From: CAYRGE01 sp964423985
GTDB lineage: Bacteria > Patescibacteriota > Minisyncoccia > Phycocordibacterales > CAYRGE01
Direction of reading: 5' to 3'
DNA length: 28,797 bases
Assembly: GCA_964423985.1 (NCBI GenBank)
Contig: CAYRGE010000002.1
Location: 1 to 28,797, forward strand
The notes below the pieces were generated by a model. It did no database searches, was not told where the DNA came from, and saw nothing but the letters and a program-made list of their open reading frames with translations. Of this stretch, positions 8,054 through 16,951 are shown one piece after another. The position numbers were made by a program, and so were the translations under genes. The number at the start of each line of letters is the position of its first letter. The stretch's first letter is position 1.

Positions 8054-8655
8054 ATACTAATATTTCTTAAAACCTTTTCCACAACAACTTCTCTTGTTTT
8101 GTTTTTCAAAGTAAAACCAACTGTTGAAATAATCCTGATTTCATTTGTATTTAAACTTATTGTTTCTATTTTTCTATAAAAATTAGTTGGCACTCCCCAT
8201 CCCCCACCAGAATGGGAATGACCGAGCATTCCGCTTGCATTTGTTTTTAATTCAAGTATAGAACCACACCCACCTGAGGAGCAACTACCTATTTGTGGTG
8301 GGTATGCGAAATTACCATTGCTTATATTAAGAGCACTTACCCAGCACGACCTGCCTGAACCACAATCCATTTCACTAAAGCCGTCATTCCAGTTAATGCC
8401 TGAGCCATTTGCTATTGCTAAAATATTTGAATCTCTTTTTTGACGCACCAGTTCAATTCCTTCATTTGCTAAATGATTTGCAAGTAGTTGGTTTTTTGCA
8501 ATAAATGTAATAGATATATTATTAGTAACAAGCGACATTGTTGCTGTGATAACTACCGCAAGTATGCTTATTGCAACAAGCACTTCAATAAGAGTAAATC
8601 CCGACCTGCAACATGGTAATTTTTTTCTATTTAAATTATTTCTGTAAATATTCAT
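8050..8655 (-). CDS. PilV-like type IV minor pilin (prepilin)
   Basis: Residues about 16-43 form a class III signal: a basic leader, the cleavage box G|FTLIEVLVA with Glu at +5, and a hydrophobic helix. The segment LANHLANEGIELVRQKRDSN is typical of PilV/GspI-type minor pilins. The body is rich in Gly, Ser and Cys (CGSGRSCW, GSCSSGGCGS), which suggests disulfides on the exposed domain. The gene overlaps the PilX-like gene by 4 nt and follows the previous minor pilin by 12 nt, so it is within one operon. The TGA stop at 8050-8052 shows standard code usage. Confidence 0.82.
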   Translation of the reverse strand: MNIYRNNLNRKKLPCCRSGFTLIEVLVAISILAVVITATMSLVTNNISITFIAKNQLLANHLANEGIELVRQKRDSNILAIANGSGINWNDGFSEMDCGSGRSCWVSALNISNGNFAYPPQIGSCSSGGCGSILELKTNASGMLGHSHSGGGWGVPTNFYRKIETISLNTNEIRIISTVGFTLKNKTREVVVEKVLRNISI

Positions 8656-8667
8656 AATTCCAGATGA

Positions 8668-9252
8668 TTAAAATCTTTGAGTTGCGGTTGTTTGAAAATT
8701 AATTTCTGTCTTTTCTCCAGCCCTACCAACACCGCCCTTAATATGCACCAAGACAAATGGCTGTTGCAGGTTTGGAGCGTCTTCTGAACCTCCAACATAA
8801 AGATTAAATTCAATAATCTCTATATCCTCGAAAACAGTCAGTGGAATTACCCTTTCGTTTGCCTGTCCAATGTTTTCTCTTTTTTGTATAACTCCGTGTA
8901 ATAAAAAATATTCTGCATCATCACCTCTTGCTGTTTTGAAGCGCAGAAAATTACCACCATTTATGCAGTCTTGTGGATTTGTTGGGCTCACAACTTCTCC
9001 AACTATTCCACAATGATATCTTCTCCCTGTTCTTATCTCGCGAGTCATCTCTTCGGAAATAAGGCTTATGTTATCTAGGGCTACTTTTACTTGCTGGGCC
9101 TTTCTATTTACATCCATTAAAGAAAGAGTTGCTCCAGCACTAATCACGGCGATTGACATAAATATACCAACAGCAACAAGCATCTCTACTATCGTAAAAC
9201 CATTATTAGTTTTTAATTTCAATTTATTTTTCTTTATCTTTAAGAAATTCAT
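8668..9252 (-). CDS. PilW/PilJ-like type IV minor pilin (prepilin)
   Basis: A Lys-rich leader of about 18 residues precedes the prepilin cleavage site G|FTIVEMLVAVGIF with Glu at +5 and a hydrophobic helix. A helix with EEMTREIRTGRRYHCG follows, as in PilW/GspJ-type minor pilins, and then a strand-rich C-terminal domain. The prepilin peptidase encoded at 9850-10668 is the expected processing enzyme. Its exact place in the minor-pilin complex is inferred only from gene order and this motif pattern. Confidence 0.8.
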   Translation of the reverse strand: MNFLKIKKNKLKLKTNNGFTIVEMLVAVGIFMSIAVISAGATLSLMDVNRKAQQVKVALDNISLISEEMTREIRTGRRYHCGIVGEVVSPTNPQDCINGGNFLRFKTARGDDAEYFLLHGVIQKRENIGQANERVIPLTVFEDIEIIEFNLYVGGSEDAPNLQQPFVLVHIKGGVGRAGEKTEINFQTTATQRF

Positions 9253-9263
9253 AATATTCTAAA

Positions 9264-9821
9264 CTACTCAACATGAGATAGTCCCGATGAAAGTATTTCA
9301 ATAGCACGAACCCCTACTCGCGGATGCTCTATTTCAACCTTTCCAGAAATCAATCCAGCTGGATAAAAGATTGCGTGAGGACTTGGTCTTTTAAAAGTAA
9401 AAGATAATTCAGTTTGTGCCCCCCCATACCCACCTCCTGTATTATGGCGTATATTTCTAATTATATACCCATCTTTAAGTTGTATTGCTTCATAGCATTC
9501 CGCACTAGCACCACAATTCATTGTCCCATCATATATTCCATTTCCATTTTTATCTCTAAATAAAATAAAAGTTGTGCTGTTTGAGACAAAATATATTCCG
9601 TATGGATATATGAAACTACCATCAGCTTCACGACTACCTATAGAAAATACTTGTGCTTCTCTAATTTTAAAAAGCACATCAAACACAACGGCATCAAATT
9701 CATATTTTTTTGTTATTGCAAAATAATTAGGAATAACAACTGCTGAAATTGCGAAAATAATACCTATTGAAACAAGAAGTTCCAAAAGTGAGAATCCTCT
9801 TGTTTTGCTTATTTTTTTCAT
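9264..9821 (-). CDS. FimT/GspH-like type IV minor pilin (prepilin)
   Basis: A short leader MKKISKTRG is cleaved before FSLLELLVSIGIIFAISAVV (Glu at +5), giving a 185 aa prepilin. The helix continues with a segment like FimT/GspH (FDVLFKIREAQVFSIGSRE). A DKNGNGIYDG stretch in the C-terminal domain resembles a calcium-binding loop, a feature of several pseudopilins. The gene is the first of four consecutive minor-pilin genes, 28 nt after the prepilin peptidase gene. FimT in some naturally competent bacteria binds incoming DNA; whether this one does cannot be told from sequence. Confidence 0.8.
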   Translation of the reverse strand: MKKISKTRGFSLLELLVSIGIIFAISAVVIPNYFAITKKYEFDAVVFDVLFKIREAQVFSIGSREADGSFIYPYGIYFVSNSTTFILFRDKNGNGIYDGTMNCGASAECYEAIQLKDGYIIRNIRHNTGGGYGGAQTELSFTFKRPSPHAIFYPAGLISGKVEIEHPRVGVRAIEILSSGLSHVE

Positions 9822-9849
9822 ATAATTCAGTTTTTATAAAAATCAAAAA

Positions 9850-10668
9850 TTAAAAAAAAGAAATCAAATCTATCGCATTCATTCCAGTGAACCAAGCAAT
9901 AAATAAGCCCAATATCAAGAACGGAGCAAACGGTACTTCACTTTTTATTGTAACCTGTTTACTGTAAGAAACAAAGCGAAAAATTTTACTTAATGCAATT
10001 AACAATAAACTAAATACTGCCCCAATCCAAAAAGCAAAAACTATAGCAACAACTCCTTGACTAAGTCCTAAAAACCATCCCATACCCCAAGCAAGTTTTG
10101 CATCTCCAAAACCCATCCATTCTCCATTTGAGAAAAACCACAACGCTGCGAATGGTAGAAAAAGTATGGGACCAGCCATTATGTCCGTCAAATTAATAGT
10201 ATTTTGCAGAATAAGTCCATCAAATAAAATAAATACTACCGTTGCTGCTATGAAAGCAAACACAAATTCATCTGGGATAATTTTGTGTTTAATATCATAT
10301 GAACTAATTGCAATTAATATTCCCGCGATAAAAATATAAATACTAAAAATAAACATCTGGGCATACGGCAAATAAATCAACGGAAAAGATTGCAAAAATA
10401 TTAAAATGAAAACAATACCTGTTATTAATTCAACAGACGGATAATGCCAAGATATTTTCTTTTTACAAGAAGAGCACCTACCTTTTTGTATGGCAAAACT
10501 TATTAATGGTATTAGTTCATACCAAAAAAGCTTATGTTTGCAAAATACACACTGGGAACGCCCAAATAAAGATAATTTTGTGTCATATCGCGACACAACG
10601 ACATTTATAAAACTACCTATTGATGCACCAATGGCAAACAAAAAAATATACACAAATATATCATACAT
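9850..10668 (-). CDS. pilD: Prepilin peptidase / leader methyltransferase PilD
   Basis: This membrane aspartyl protease cleaves the leader of prepilins and usually N-methylates the new Phe1. The N-terminal part has GASIGSFINVVVSRY and two Cys pairs (CVFC, CSSC) of the zinc-binding methylase loop. The peptidase part has both catalytic aspartates, in SYDIKHKIIPDE and in GFGDAKLAWGMG (the GxGD motif). Six to eight hydrophobic segments fit the family, and 272 aa is a full length. It follows the major pilin and starts the run of minor pilins. Confidence 0.95.
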   Translation of the reverse strand: MYDIFVYIFLFAIGASIGSFINVVVSRYDTKLSLFGRSQCVFCKHKLFWYELIPLISFAIQKGRCSSCKKKISWHYPSVELITGIVFILIFLQSFPLIYLPYAQMFIFSIYIFIAGILIAISSYDIKHKIIPDEFVFAFIAATVVFILFDGLILQNTINLTDIMAGPILFLPFAALWFFSNGEWMGFGDAKLAWGMGWFLGLSQGVVAIVFAFWIGAVFSLLLIALSKIFRFVSYSKQVTIKSEVPFAPFLILGLFIAWFTGMNAIDLISFF

Positions 10669-10771
10669 ACATTATATTTTAACATACTATTTATGTCTGC
10701 ATAAAAAACGAAACAAGTTAAAATGCTTGATTTTATTTCGCTAAGAATAGTATTAAAGATTAGACCAAATT

Positions 10772-10806
10772 AAAAACACTCCTGCTATTTAAGTAAGAGT
10801 GTTTTT
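10772..10806 (-). terminator. Intrinsic terminator of the major pilin gene
   Basis: A perfect 10-bp inverted repeat (AAAAACACTC at 10772-10781, GAGTGTTTTT at 10797-10806) with a 15-nt loop lies 28 nt after the pilin stop. Read on the minus strand the 3' arm ends in a T run. It is symmetric, so it could work both ways. It separates the strongly expressed pilin from pilD. Confidence 0.85.
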
Positions 10807-10833
10807 AGTTAAAACTAAACCCTAAAAACTATA

Positions 10834-11250
10834 TTATGTTCCGTCACAAGCTGGACTGGTATCTGTAATAGCTGCAGTGTTTGTTGTAGTTTCTGCTGCT
10901 CCTGTGCTGTCAACACAATAGTAACCACCGGACTTGAGTTCTTTTTCTATTGCCCAAGCATTAGTGTTGTTTCCACAATCAGCACTAGCTCCACCTAGTT
11001 CATTTGCGCCTTCCATCGCCTGCACTATATTAACATCACTACACACCGCCGCATAGCTGTTTGGTGAGGCCTCGTAATATACAAGCTCTGCTTGTGCTCG
11101 CATATTATTTAATGTTGCCATTATTGAAGCATCTGCACCTTTGTCTCGTGCTGTATTTAGCGATGCAAGCACAACAGATGCAAGTATACCAATTATCGCT
11201 ATAACAACAAGAAGTTCAATCAAAGTAAAACCTTTATTTTGTTCTTTCAT
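10834..11250 (-). CDS. pilA: Major type IV pilin (prepilin)
   Basis: This 138 aa prepilin has a six-residue leader before the cleavage site G|FTLIELLVVIAIIGILA, with Glu at +5 and the long alpha-1 helix continuing through SVVLASLNTARDKG. The C-terminal domain has cysteines in YAAVCSDV, SADCGNN, YYCVDS and near the end (PACDG), which probably pair. It has its own promoter (11260-11289) and terminator (10772-10806), unlike its neighbours. This suits the structural subunit, which needs the highest expression. The Ala/Thr-rich C-terminus may be surface exposed. Confidence 0.93.
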   Translation of the reverse strand: MKEQNKGFTLIELLVVIAIIGILASVVLASLNTARDKGADASIMATLNNMRAQAELVYYEASPNSYAAVCSDVNIVQAMEGANELGGASADCGNNTNAWAIEKELKSGGYYCVDSTGAAETTTNTAAITDTSPACDGT

Positions 11251-11259
11251 TATAAAATT

Positions 11260-11289
11260 ATCTTATTTTAATAATCACAAATTTGTCAA
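11260..11289 (-). promoter_or_regulatory. Promoter of the major pilin gene
   Basis: On the minus strand a perfect -35 TTGACA (11289-11284) is followed by an 18-nt spacer and TAAGAT (11265-11260). The ATG at 11250 is only 9 nt beyond the -10 box, so the mRNA leader would be very short, and no Shine-Dalgarno is present. Confidence 0.65.
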
Positions 11290-11355
11290 AAAATAACAAA
11301 TCCACTTATAAATAACTAAACTAAAAAATACAAGCTTAGTACTTAAATTATAATA

Positions 11356-11387
11356 CACAAATAAATATACACTAATATTTATTTGTG
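11356..11387 (-). terminator. AT-rich hairpin after pilC
   Basis: A perfect 13-bp inverted repeat (CACAAATAAATAT at 11356-11368, ATATTTATTTGTG at 11375-11387) has a 6-nt loop. It lies about 20 nt after the pilC stop and upstream of the pilin promoter. It has no clear U tract, so it may stabilise the pilC 3' end or act as a weak terminator rather than a classical one. Confidence 0.5.
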
Positions 11388-11408
11388 GATAACTATCAAA
11401 CTCTTTAA

Positions 11409-12608
11409 TTACATACCTCCTGAAATACTGTAAATTGGCACCAACACAGAAATTAGAACTACTCCAACTCCAACTCCAAGAAACACAATCATTATTGGCT
11501 CAATCAAGCTAGTGAGTGTATCTGTTGTTGTGTAGACCTCTCGTTTATAAAACATAGATAAGTGTTTTAATATTGATGCAAGCTCGCCTGTTTCTTCTCC
11601 GACACGAATCATCTGCACAACAATAGGGGGAAATTGTTCGTGTTTTTCAAGTGAACCAGAGAAAGAAACTCCTGTTTTAACATCTTTACTAACTTCCTCA
11701 AATATTTCCTTATATACAATATTGTCAACAACGTCACCTGTGATTTCAATTGCCAACACTATTGGAATTCCATTTGAAAGCATTGTGTGCATATTGTCTG
11801 CAAAACGAGAAACATATAGATACCTAAAAAGCTTTCCAAATAACGGTATATCTAGTTTAATACGCGCAAAAGATATGGCACCATTCTTATTGAAATACCA
11901 CAATGAACCAATAGTAAGTAGCAATAATACAAACATAAAAAGACCATAGTCAACAAGAAAACTACTAAAACCAATTACCGCTTTTGTGTATATAGGAACC
12001 TCTTGCCCACTCTCAAGTATAATTGATGCTAGATTAGGAATGACAAGAGTGAGCATAAGAATCATTACTGCAATAAACACAAAAACAACAAAGATAGGAT
12101 AAGTAAGCGCATTTTTTACTTTTGTTGTAAGTTGATAATTTCTATCTATATATTCTGCTAAATAAACAAATGTCTCACTTAGTTTCCCTGTTTCTTCACC
12201 AGCACTAACCACACTCACATAGAATTTAGAAAAAATTTTCGGGTGTTTCTTAAAGGCTTTAGAAATAGACATTCCGCCCTGAACATCATCTGCCACCTCT
12301 TTTAAGACCTCTTTTAGTAAATCATTGCTGTATTCTTTCGAAAGAAGTTGAAATACACGCAATGCAGGAATTTGTGCGTCAAACAAAATTGACATCTGTT
12401 GAGAGAGTATAACCATATCTTTAACAGAAACACCCTCGAACAATCTAATATCTCTTTTAAAGAATGTGTTGTCTTTGGGTTTCGTCACCGACACAACCAC
12501 AAGATTTCGTCTTTGTAGTGAGCTTATTGCAATGTCTTCGTTTACTGCGTCAATTGTGCCGTTTCTTTCTTCTCCGTTTTTTGTAAGTGCTTTATATTTA
12601 TATAGCAT
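11409..12608 (-). CDS. pilC: Type IV pilus inner-membrane platform protein PilC
   Basis: PilC is the polytopic platform that couples the cytoplasmic ATPases to pilin insertion and removal. The 399 aa protein starts with the usual MLYKYKALTKNGEERNGTI and has two GspF domains: the first around VKDMVILSQQMSILFDAQIP, the second around RFADNMHTMLSNGIPIVLAI. Hydrophobic segments lie at about residues 170-195, 215-240 and 370-393. The conserved VSAGEETGKL and RVGEETGEL motifs mark the two repeats. It follows pilT by 30 nt and is followed by an AT-rich hairpin. Confidence 0.96.
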   Translation of the reverse strand: MLYKYKALTKNGEERNGTIDAVNEDIAISSLQRRNLVVVSVTKPKDNTFFKRDIRLFEGVSVKDMVILSQQMSILFDAQIPALRVFQLLSKEYSNDLLKEVLKEVADDVQGGMSISKAFKKHPKIFSKFYVSVVSAGEETGKLSETFVYLAEYIDRNYQLTTKVKNALTYPIFVVFVFIAVMILMLTLVIPNLASIILESGQEVPIYTKAVIGFSSFLVDYGLFMFVLLLLTIGSLWYFNKNGAISFARIKLDIPLFGKLFRYLYVSRFADNMHTMLSNGIPIVLAIEITGDVVDNIVYKEIFEEVSKDVKTGVSFSGSLEKHEQFPPIVVQMIRVGEETGELASILKHLSMFYKREVYTTTDTLTSLIEPIMIVFLGVGVGVVLISVLVPIYSISGGM

Positions 12609-12638
12609 ATTTTTGTTTATTTTTTACTACACCAAAAA

Positions 12639-13700
12639 CTATAACAATCGCATAAGACTGCTTGTATCAAGTGAGTGTAAAAATGCATTATCTTGAGTAA
12701 TTTCACCTCGTTGCACCAAATCTGCGAGAGAGCGATTCATCTCCACCATTCCATATCGTGACCCAGTTTCAATCATAAGATTAATCTCGTGACTTTTCCC
12801 TTCGCGAATTAAACTTGCAACTGCATTGTTGTTTATTAATAACTCATATGCCGGAATAAGACCCCCAGATATTCTAGGTATGAGTCGTTGTGAAAATATA
12901 CCAACCAAACTTCCAGCAAGTTGTGTTCTTACTTGTCCTTGTTGTTCTGCGGGAAAAGAATCTATAATACGATCAATAGCCTGTGCTGCATTGTTTGTGT
13001 GAAGTGTAGAGAGAACTAAATGTCCTGTCTCAGCAGCCGTTACCGCTATTGACATAGTCTCGATTCCACGCATTTCTCCAATCATAAGTACATCAACATC
13101 TTGACGAAATGCTGTCTTAAGTGCACTTGTAAAACTTTTTGTGTCAATACTTACTTCTCGTTGATTTATGATTGACTTTTTTGACTTAAATAAATATTCA
13201 ATTGGATCTTCAATTGTTAGTATATGTGCAGACCTTTCTGTGTTTATAATTTCAATCATAGATGCAAGTGTAGTAGATTTACCTTGCCCTACAGAACCAA
13301 CAACCAGAAAAAACCCTTGTTTTTTTCTAGCAAAAGTTTCAAGTATTGGAGGGAGTTTTAGTTCTTTAAGTGTTTTAGTTGTGCTTGAAACAACACGAAG
13401 AGCAATACCAACTAAACCTCGCTGGTAAAACACATTTCCTCTAAATCTAATTTGTTTTCTAAAGTCATATGAAAAATCTAACTCTTTTTTTTCTAAAAAA
13501 TCTCTTACTTGTTCTTCACTTACAAACTCTTTTAAAAAACCCATCAGATCTTCGCTTGAAAAGACTGCTCTCTTTGCTAGTGGAATAAGATTTCCAGACA
13601 CACGAACCACTGGCACATTACCAGCCAGTAGATGTAAATCAGACGCCCCTTCTCGCTTCAACACACCAACGATAGCCTCAAGTTCTTTATTGTAATCCAT
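12639..13700 (-). CDS. pilT: Type IV pilus retraction ATPase PilT
   Basis: PilT is the hexameric ATPase that disassembles the pilus and pulls it back. The 353 aa protein has the N-terminal PAS-like domain (EGASDLHLLAGNVPVVRVSG), the Walker A motif GSVGQGKST (about residues 134-142), the Asp box, a Walker B region ending in GEMRG (about 208-212), and the His box STLHTNNAAQAIDRI. It also has a SLIREGKSHEI segment like the AIRNLIRE retraction motif. GEMRG replaces the usual GEMRD. The gene follows a CheY-like regulator by 2 nt, which suggests that retraction or assembly is regulated. Confidence 0.94.
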   Translation of the reverse strand: MDYNKELEAIVGVLKREGASDLHLLAGNVPVVRVSGNLIPLAKRAVFSSEDLMGFLKEFVSEEQVRDFLEKKELDFSYDFRKQIRFRGNVFYQRGLVGIALRVVSSTTKTLKELKLPPILETFARKKQGFFLVVGSVGQGKSTTLASMIEIINTERSAHILTIEDPIEYLFKSKKSIINQREVSIDTKSFTSALKTAFRQDVDVLMIGEMRGIETMSIAVTAAETGHLVLSTLHTNNAAQAIDRIIDSFPAEQQGQVRTQLAGSLVGIFSQRLIPRISGGLIPAYELLINNNAVASLIREGKSHEINLMIETGSRYGMVEMNRSLADLVQRGEITQDNAFLHSLDTSSLMRLL

Positions 13701-13702
13701 AT

Positions 13703-14116
13703 TTAATTATTTTGTTTAGTTATTTCTTTCACCATTTCAACCACCTCGGAAGGTGTCGCTGTTGCTTTTACAATATATTTTACAACACCACTAATTTTAT
13801 CCTGCTTTGTTCCTTCTTCTTGTTCAAGATTTGACAATATTATTACTTTAGCATTCAATGCTAATTTTTCTTCTTTCTTTTTCTCTAAAAACTGAAATCC
13901 ATCCATGGTTGGCATAACTAAATCAAGTAAAATTATATCAGGCTCTGCTCCTTCTTTAATTCTACTTATTGCTTCAATACCACCGAGTGCAGGTATTGCT
14001 TCAAACCCTGACTCAAAAAACTTGAATACATACATATCAAGCAAAAACTTGTCATCATCAATAATCAGCACCTTTTTTTTAATTTCTGTAATCATATCTC
14101 TGTTTTTAATTATCAT
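13703..14116 (-). CDS. CheY-like single-domain response regulator
   Basis: A stand-alone receiver domain of about 137 aa has the acidic pocket DDD (about residues 20-22), the phosphoacceptor D65 in ILLDLVMP, Ser in IILSN and the conserved Lys in VKYIVKA. It has no DNA-binding or output domain, so it would act by protein contact. It sits between pilB and pilT in the pilus operon, 2 nt before pilT, which suggests control of pilus motors as for PilG/PilH-type regulators. No histidine kinase is in the window. The start is uncertain: ATGs at 14116 and 14095 both work, and the frame is open to a TTG at 14125. Confidence 0.9.
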   Translation of the reverse strand: MIIKNRDMITEIKKKVLIIDDDKFLLDMYVFKFFESGFEAIPALGGIEAISRIKEGAEPDIILLDLVMPTMDGFQFLEKKKEEKLALNAKVIILSNLEQEEGTKQDKISGVVKYIVKATATPSEVVEMVKEITKQNN

Positions 14117-14162
14117 AACACACAAAAATCATATTATTGTTTTTAACAAAAACTACCATTTC

Positions 14163-15896
14163 TCATATTTTATAAACCTCCTCAAAAGGAACCCTTCCTT
14201 CTAGTGCTTTCACGATGGCATCTTCTTTCATGGTGGTCATACCTTTTATTCTTGCGGTTTTTAGTATGTTTATTTCAGTTGGGTCTTTAAGTATTACGCG
14301 TTCAATTTCGGTATCAATTTTTAGTATTTCAAATGCAGCCATTCGCCCTGTTATTCCATCGGGATGCTCAGGGGTTGGTATGGCTCTATAAATGTTTTGC
14401 GTCTTTTTTGCAACTTCTTGCTGTATATTTTCTGGTAAATCAGCAAATTGTTTTTCTACCATTGTACGCATACTGTCACTAATTGGAATTTTTTTTCTAG
14501 ACTCGGTACTTATTGTACGCATCAAGCGTTGTGCTACAGCAAAACGAAGTGTCGGTGCTATCAAATATGGATCAATTCCCATATCAACTAACCTTGGAAC
14601 AACCCCAACAGCGCTGTTTGTGTGCAGTGTCGAAAAAACAAGATGTCCTGTGAGCGCAGCTTGTATCGCAAGTTCTGCTGTTTCTTTGTCGCGAATCTCT
14701 CCAACCATTATAATGTCTGGATCTTGTCTTAAAATAGACCTTAACCCATTAGCAAAAGTATATCCTATTTCTGGGCGTACTTGAGACTGATTTACGCTTG
14801 AAATGTTATATTCTATTGGGTCTTCAAGACTTACAACATTTACTTTTTCTTTGTCAATCTCATTCAACAAAGAGTAAAGTGTGGTAGTTTTACCCGACCC
14901 TGTTGGTCCCGTAATTAAAATGATTCCATACTGCATGCGAATCGCTTCTTGCATAAGTTCAAAGTGAGTAGGTGAAAGCCCTAATGCACTAAGTGCATGT
15001 GTTCTTTTTTCTGGGTCTAGTATACGCATAACTACCTTCTCGCCATAGTGTGTCGGAAATGTTGATACACGAAAATCAATTTTTCTTCCATCTAAAAATA
15101 TTGAGAATCTACCGTCTTGAGGTTTTCTCTTTTCGTCAAGTTTTAGATTTGAAAGAATCTTAATGCGTGCCACGACAGCACTGTGAACATCTTTTGGAAG
15201 CAAAAGACTTGTGTTCATAACTCCATCCACGCGAAACCTAACACGAACCTTATCTTCTAAGCCCTCTATGTGTATGTCTGATGCACCACCGTCTGTAGCA
15301 TGTCGCAATATTACTGACACAATTTTTGTGACTGGAGCATCTTCTTTTATTTTTGCCTCTTGTGGTGTTTTTTCGTTTTGTCTTTTTTTTACACCCTGGT
15401 CTACAAAAATATCTAAATCCACTTCCTCTGACTCAGTTCCTAATTCATGAAGAGCTCTTGTTACTTCACCACGAAGTCCTTTATAGTTTTTTATAACCGA
15501 ATTAAAATCACTCTTTGATATTAAAAAAATCTTAAACGGCATCTTTTTACGAACTGTAATAAACTGCAATGCGTCTCGTATTTGAATATCGCCCGGGTTA
15601 ACAACACCAACCTCAAGCACTCCGTCTTTAACACATAGCGGAACAAACTTGTAGTGCCTTGCTGCTTCTTCAGAAATATATCTTAAGGTTTCAAACGACA
15701 CATCTTTGTGGTCTACTTTTCGTGTTGGTATATTGTAAAAAGAACCACCAAGCTCCAAAAGAAGCCCCTCGTCAACACCCAATTCAATCAAAGCACTATT
15801 TTCATCTTTCCCATTATTCTCAATGCTTTTAATTACCAAAGCAACGTCTTTTTCTTTTATAGCTTTTTTTTCTACGAGATATTCTAAAAATGACAT
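14163..15896 (-). CDS. pilB: Type IV pilus assembly ATPase PilB
   Basis: PilB powers pilus extension. The 577 aa protein has an N-terminal MshEN-type domain (to about residue 150), then a PAS-like and an ATPase domain with Walker A GPTGSGKTT (about 329-337), the Asp box, Walker B ending in VGEIRD (about 396) and the His box STLHTNSAV. The four-Cys zinc module usual between the ATPase core and the C-terminus is absent: the corresponding stretch (YRAIPTPEHPDGITGRMAAFE) has no cysteines. Such losses occur in some PilB lineages. It lies upstream of the regulator and pilT. Confidence 0.95.
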   Translation of the reverse strand: MSFLEYLVEKKAIKEKDVALVIKSIENNGKDENSALIELGVDEGLLLELGGSFYNIPTRKVDHKDVSFETLRYISEEAARHYKFVPLCVKDGVLEVGVVNPGDIQIRDALQFITVRKKMPFKIFLISKSDFNSVIKNYKGLRGEVTRALHELGTESEEVDLDIFVDQGVKKRQNEKTPQEAKIKEDAPVTKIVSVILRHATDGGASDIHIEGLEDKVRVRFRVDGVMNTSLLLPKDVHSAVVARIKILSNLKLDEKRKPQDGRFSIFLDGRKIDFRVSTFPTHYGEKVVMRILDPEKRTHALSALGLSPTHFELMQEAIRMQYGIILITGPTGSGKTTTLYSLLNEIDKEKVNVVSLEDPIEYNISSVNQSQVRPEIGYTFANGLRSILRQDPDIIMVGEIRDKETAELAIQAALTGHLVFSTLHTNSAVGVVPRLVDMGIDPYLIAPTLRFAVAQRLMRTISTESRKKIPISDSMRTMVEKQFADLPENIQQEVAKKTQNIYRAIPTPEHPDGITGRMAAFEILKIDTEIERVILKDPTEINILKTARIKGMTTMKEDAIVKALEGRVPFEEVYKI

Positions 15897-15952
15897 AATT
15901 TACTTTAACTAAAATTTTACACCAATATCTTACTCTGTGTTTATTGTGTTAA

Positions 15953-16249
15953 CTATATTGATGCAAATGGATCTCTCCTTCCTTTTTCTCCTGCCTCAAC
16001 ACTATTGCTTTGATCTATTAGCATCTTAAATACCTCATCTTCAAATAAATCTCTATTAATATTTATTTCTTTTAATTTATTAAATGTTTTAGAAATATTC
16101 TCCGCCTCAGGAGAAACAGCTTTTTGATGTTCTTCTGGTGTTACCCCAATTGGAACATCGTCTTTTCTTACAAAAATAAAATATGACCCAACACCAAACA
16201 CTAATATTAGTGTTAAAAATAAAATATCTTGTGTTCGTTTTTTTTTCAT
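15953..16249 (-). CDS. Small PilP-like membrane protein
   Basis: This 98 aa protein has a basic N-terminus, one transmembrane segment (about residues 9-27, ILFLTLILVFGVGSYFIFV) and a short external part ending in GRRDPFASI. The RDPF box near the C-terminus is typical of PilP-like proteins, where it lies near the N-terminus of the mature lipoprotein. Together with its place after pilMNO this suggests an alignment-subcomplex role. There is no lipobox and no C-terminal secretin-binding domain, which agrees with the lack of a secretin gene. The PilP assignment is an inference from position and one motif. Confidence 0.65.
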   Translation of the reverse strand: MKKKRTQDILFLTLILVFGVGSYFIFVRKDDVPIGVTPEEHQKAVSPEAENISKTFNKLKEININRDLFEDEVFKMLIDQSNSVEAGEKGRRDPFASI

Positions 16250-16294
16250 AATTTAAATAATTAATTTTCTCTTGTTGTTATTCATATTCTACAA

Positions 16295-16328
16295 CTCTGG
16301 ATTGCTTTATTACTCACAATGACAGATA
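16295..16328. repeat. Short degenerate repeat copy 3
   Basis: CTCTGGATTGCTTTATTACT followed by CACAATGACAGATA matches the first module of the larger repeats at 30, 5090 and 19590. It sits in the 127-nt gap between the PilO-like and PilP-like genes, inside an otherwise compact operon. No tandem units or inverted partner are left. Confidence 0.6.
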
Positions 16329-16376
16329 GTATTCGCTTACCCGCACTCTTTTTTATATTTCTTACAAAAAAATGAA

Positions 16377-16949
16377 TTAATTTACATTCATCCAGCGAGT
16401 TTTAATCTTAACACTGAATACATACCCTGCGCCCTCTTTATATTCTTCCTTAACTCCCCTCTTGTTTTCAAGCCTTATTTCTATGATTTCAAAAAGGCGA
16501 ATATCTTGTTCTATTTTCTTAATAAACCGCACGAATGGCTCATAGTCTGCTTCTATTTTAAAACCCACTATCGCATATTGATACGGTTTAGCGTTCTCAT
16601 TGTCTTGTTGCCTCCTTTGTGTTTTTTGTGTTTTTTCGGAATTAACAGCAATAATAGAAACACCACTTTCTGCCGCCATTGTATTTATGTCATTTAATAT
16701 GCGTAATTCCTCAAGATAAGGTGGCAATATATGATTAAGGGCTGTGCGATCCTCTTCAGTTAATCGAGTCATTGCTTCATCAATATCCAAAAGCCTGTCT
16801 TCAGTTTTTACCGCAACAGCCAAAGCATCAGCAAATCTATTGTCTTGTTTTTTTAGCTCGGCTGTTTTTTCATACAGTGGCACTAAATAAAAGAAAGCGA
16901 AAACTATCACAACTAAAACTACTGCTCCTAAAAAAAATCTATTTAGCAT
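16377..16949 (-). CDS. pilO: Type IV pilus inner-membrane protein PilO
   Basis: PilO forms, with PilN, the inner-membrane alignment subcomplex. The 190 aa protein has a single N-terminal membrane segment (about residues 5-25), a coiled-coil region (YEKTAELKKQDNRFADALAV) and a ferredoxin-like C-terminal domain (YQYAIVGFKIEADYEPFVRFIKKIE), as expected for PilO. It starts 2 nt after pilN stops. A repeat fragment separates it from the next gene. Confidence 0.88.
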   Translation of the reverse strand: MLNRFFLGAVVLVVIVFAFFYLVPLYEKTAELKKQDNRFADALAVAVKTEDRLLDIDEAMTRLTEEDRTALNHILPPYLEELRILNDINTMAAESGVSIIAVNSEKTQKTQRRQQDNENAKPYQYAIVGFKIEADYEPFVRFIKKIEQDIRLFEIIEIRLENKRGVKEEYKEGAGYVFSVKIKTRWMNVN

Positions 16950-16951
16950 AA

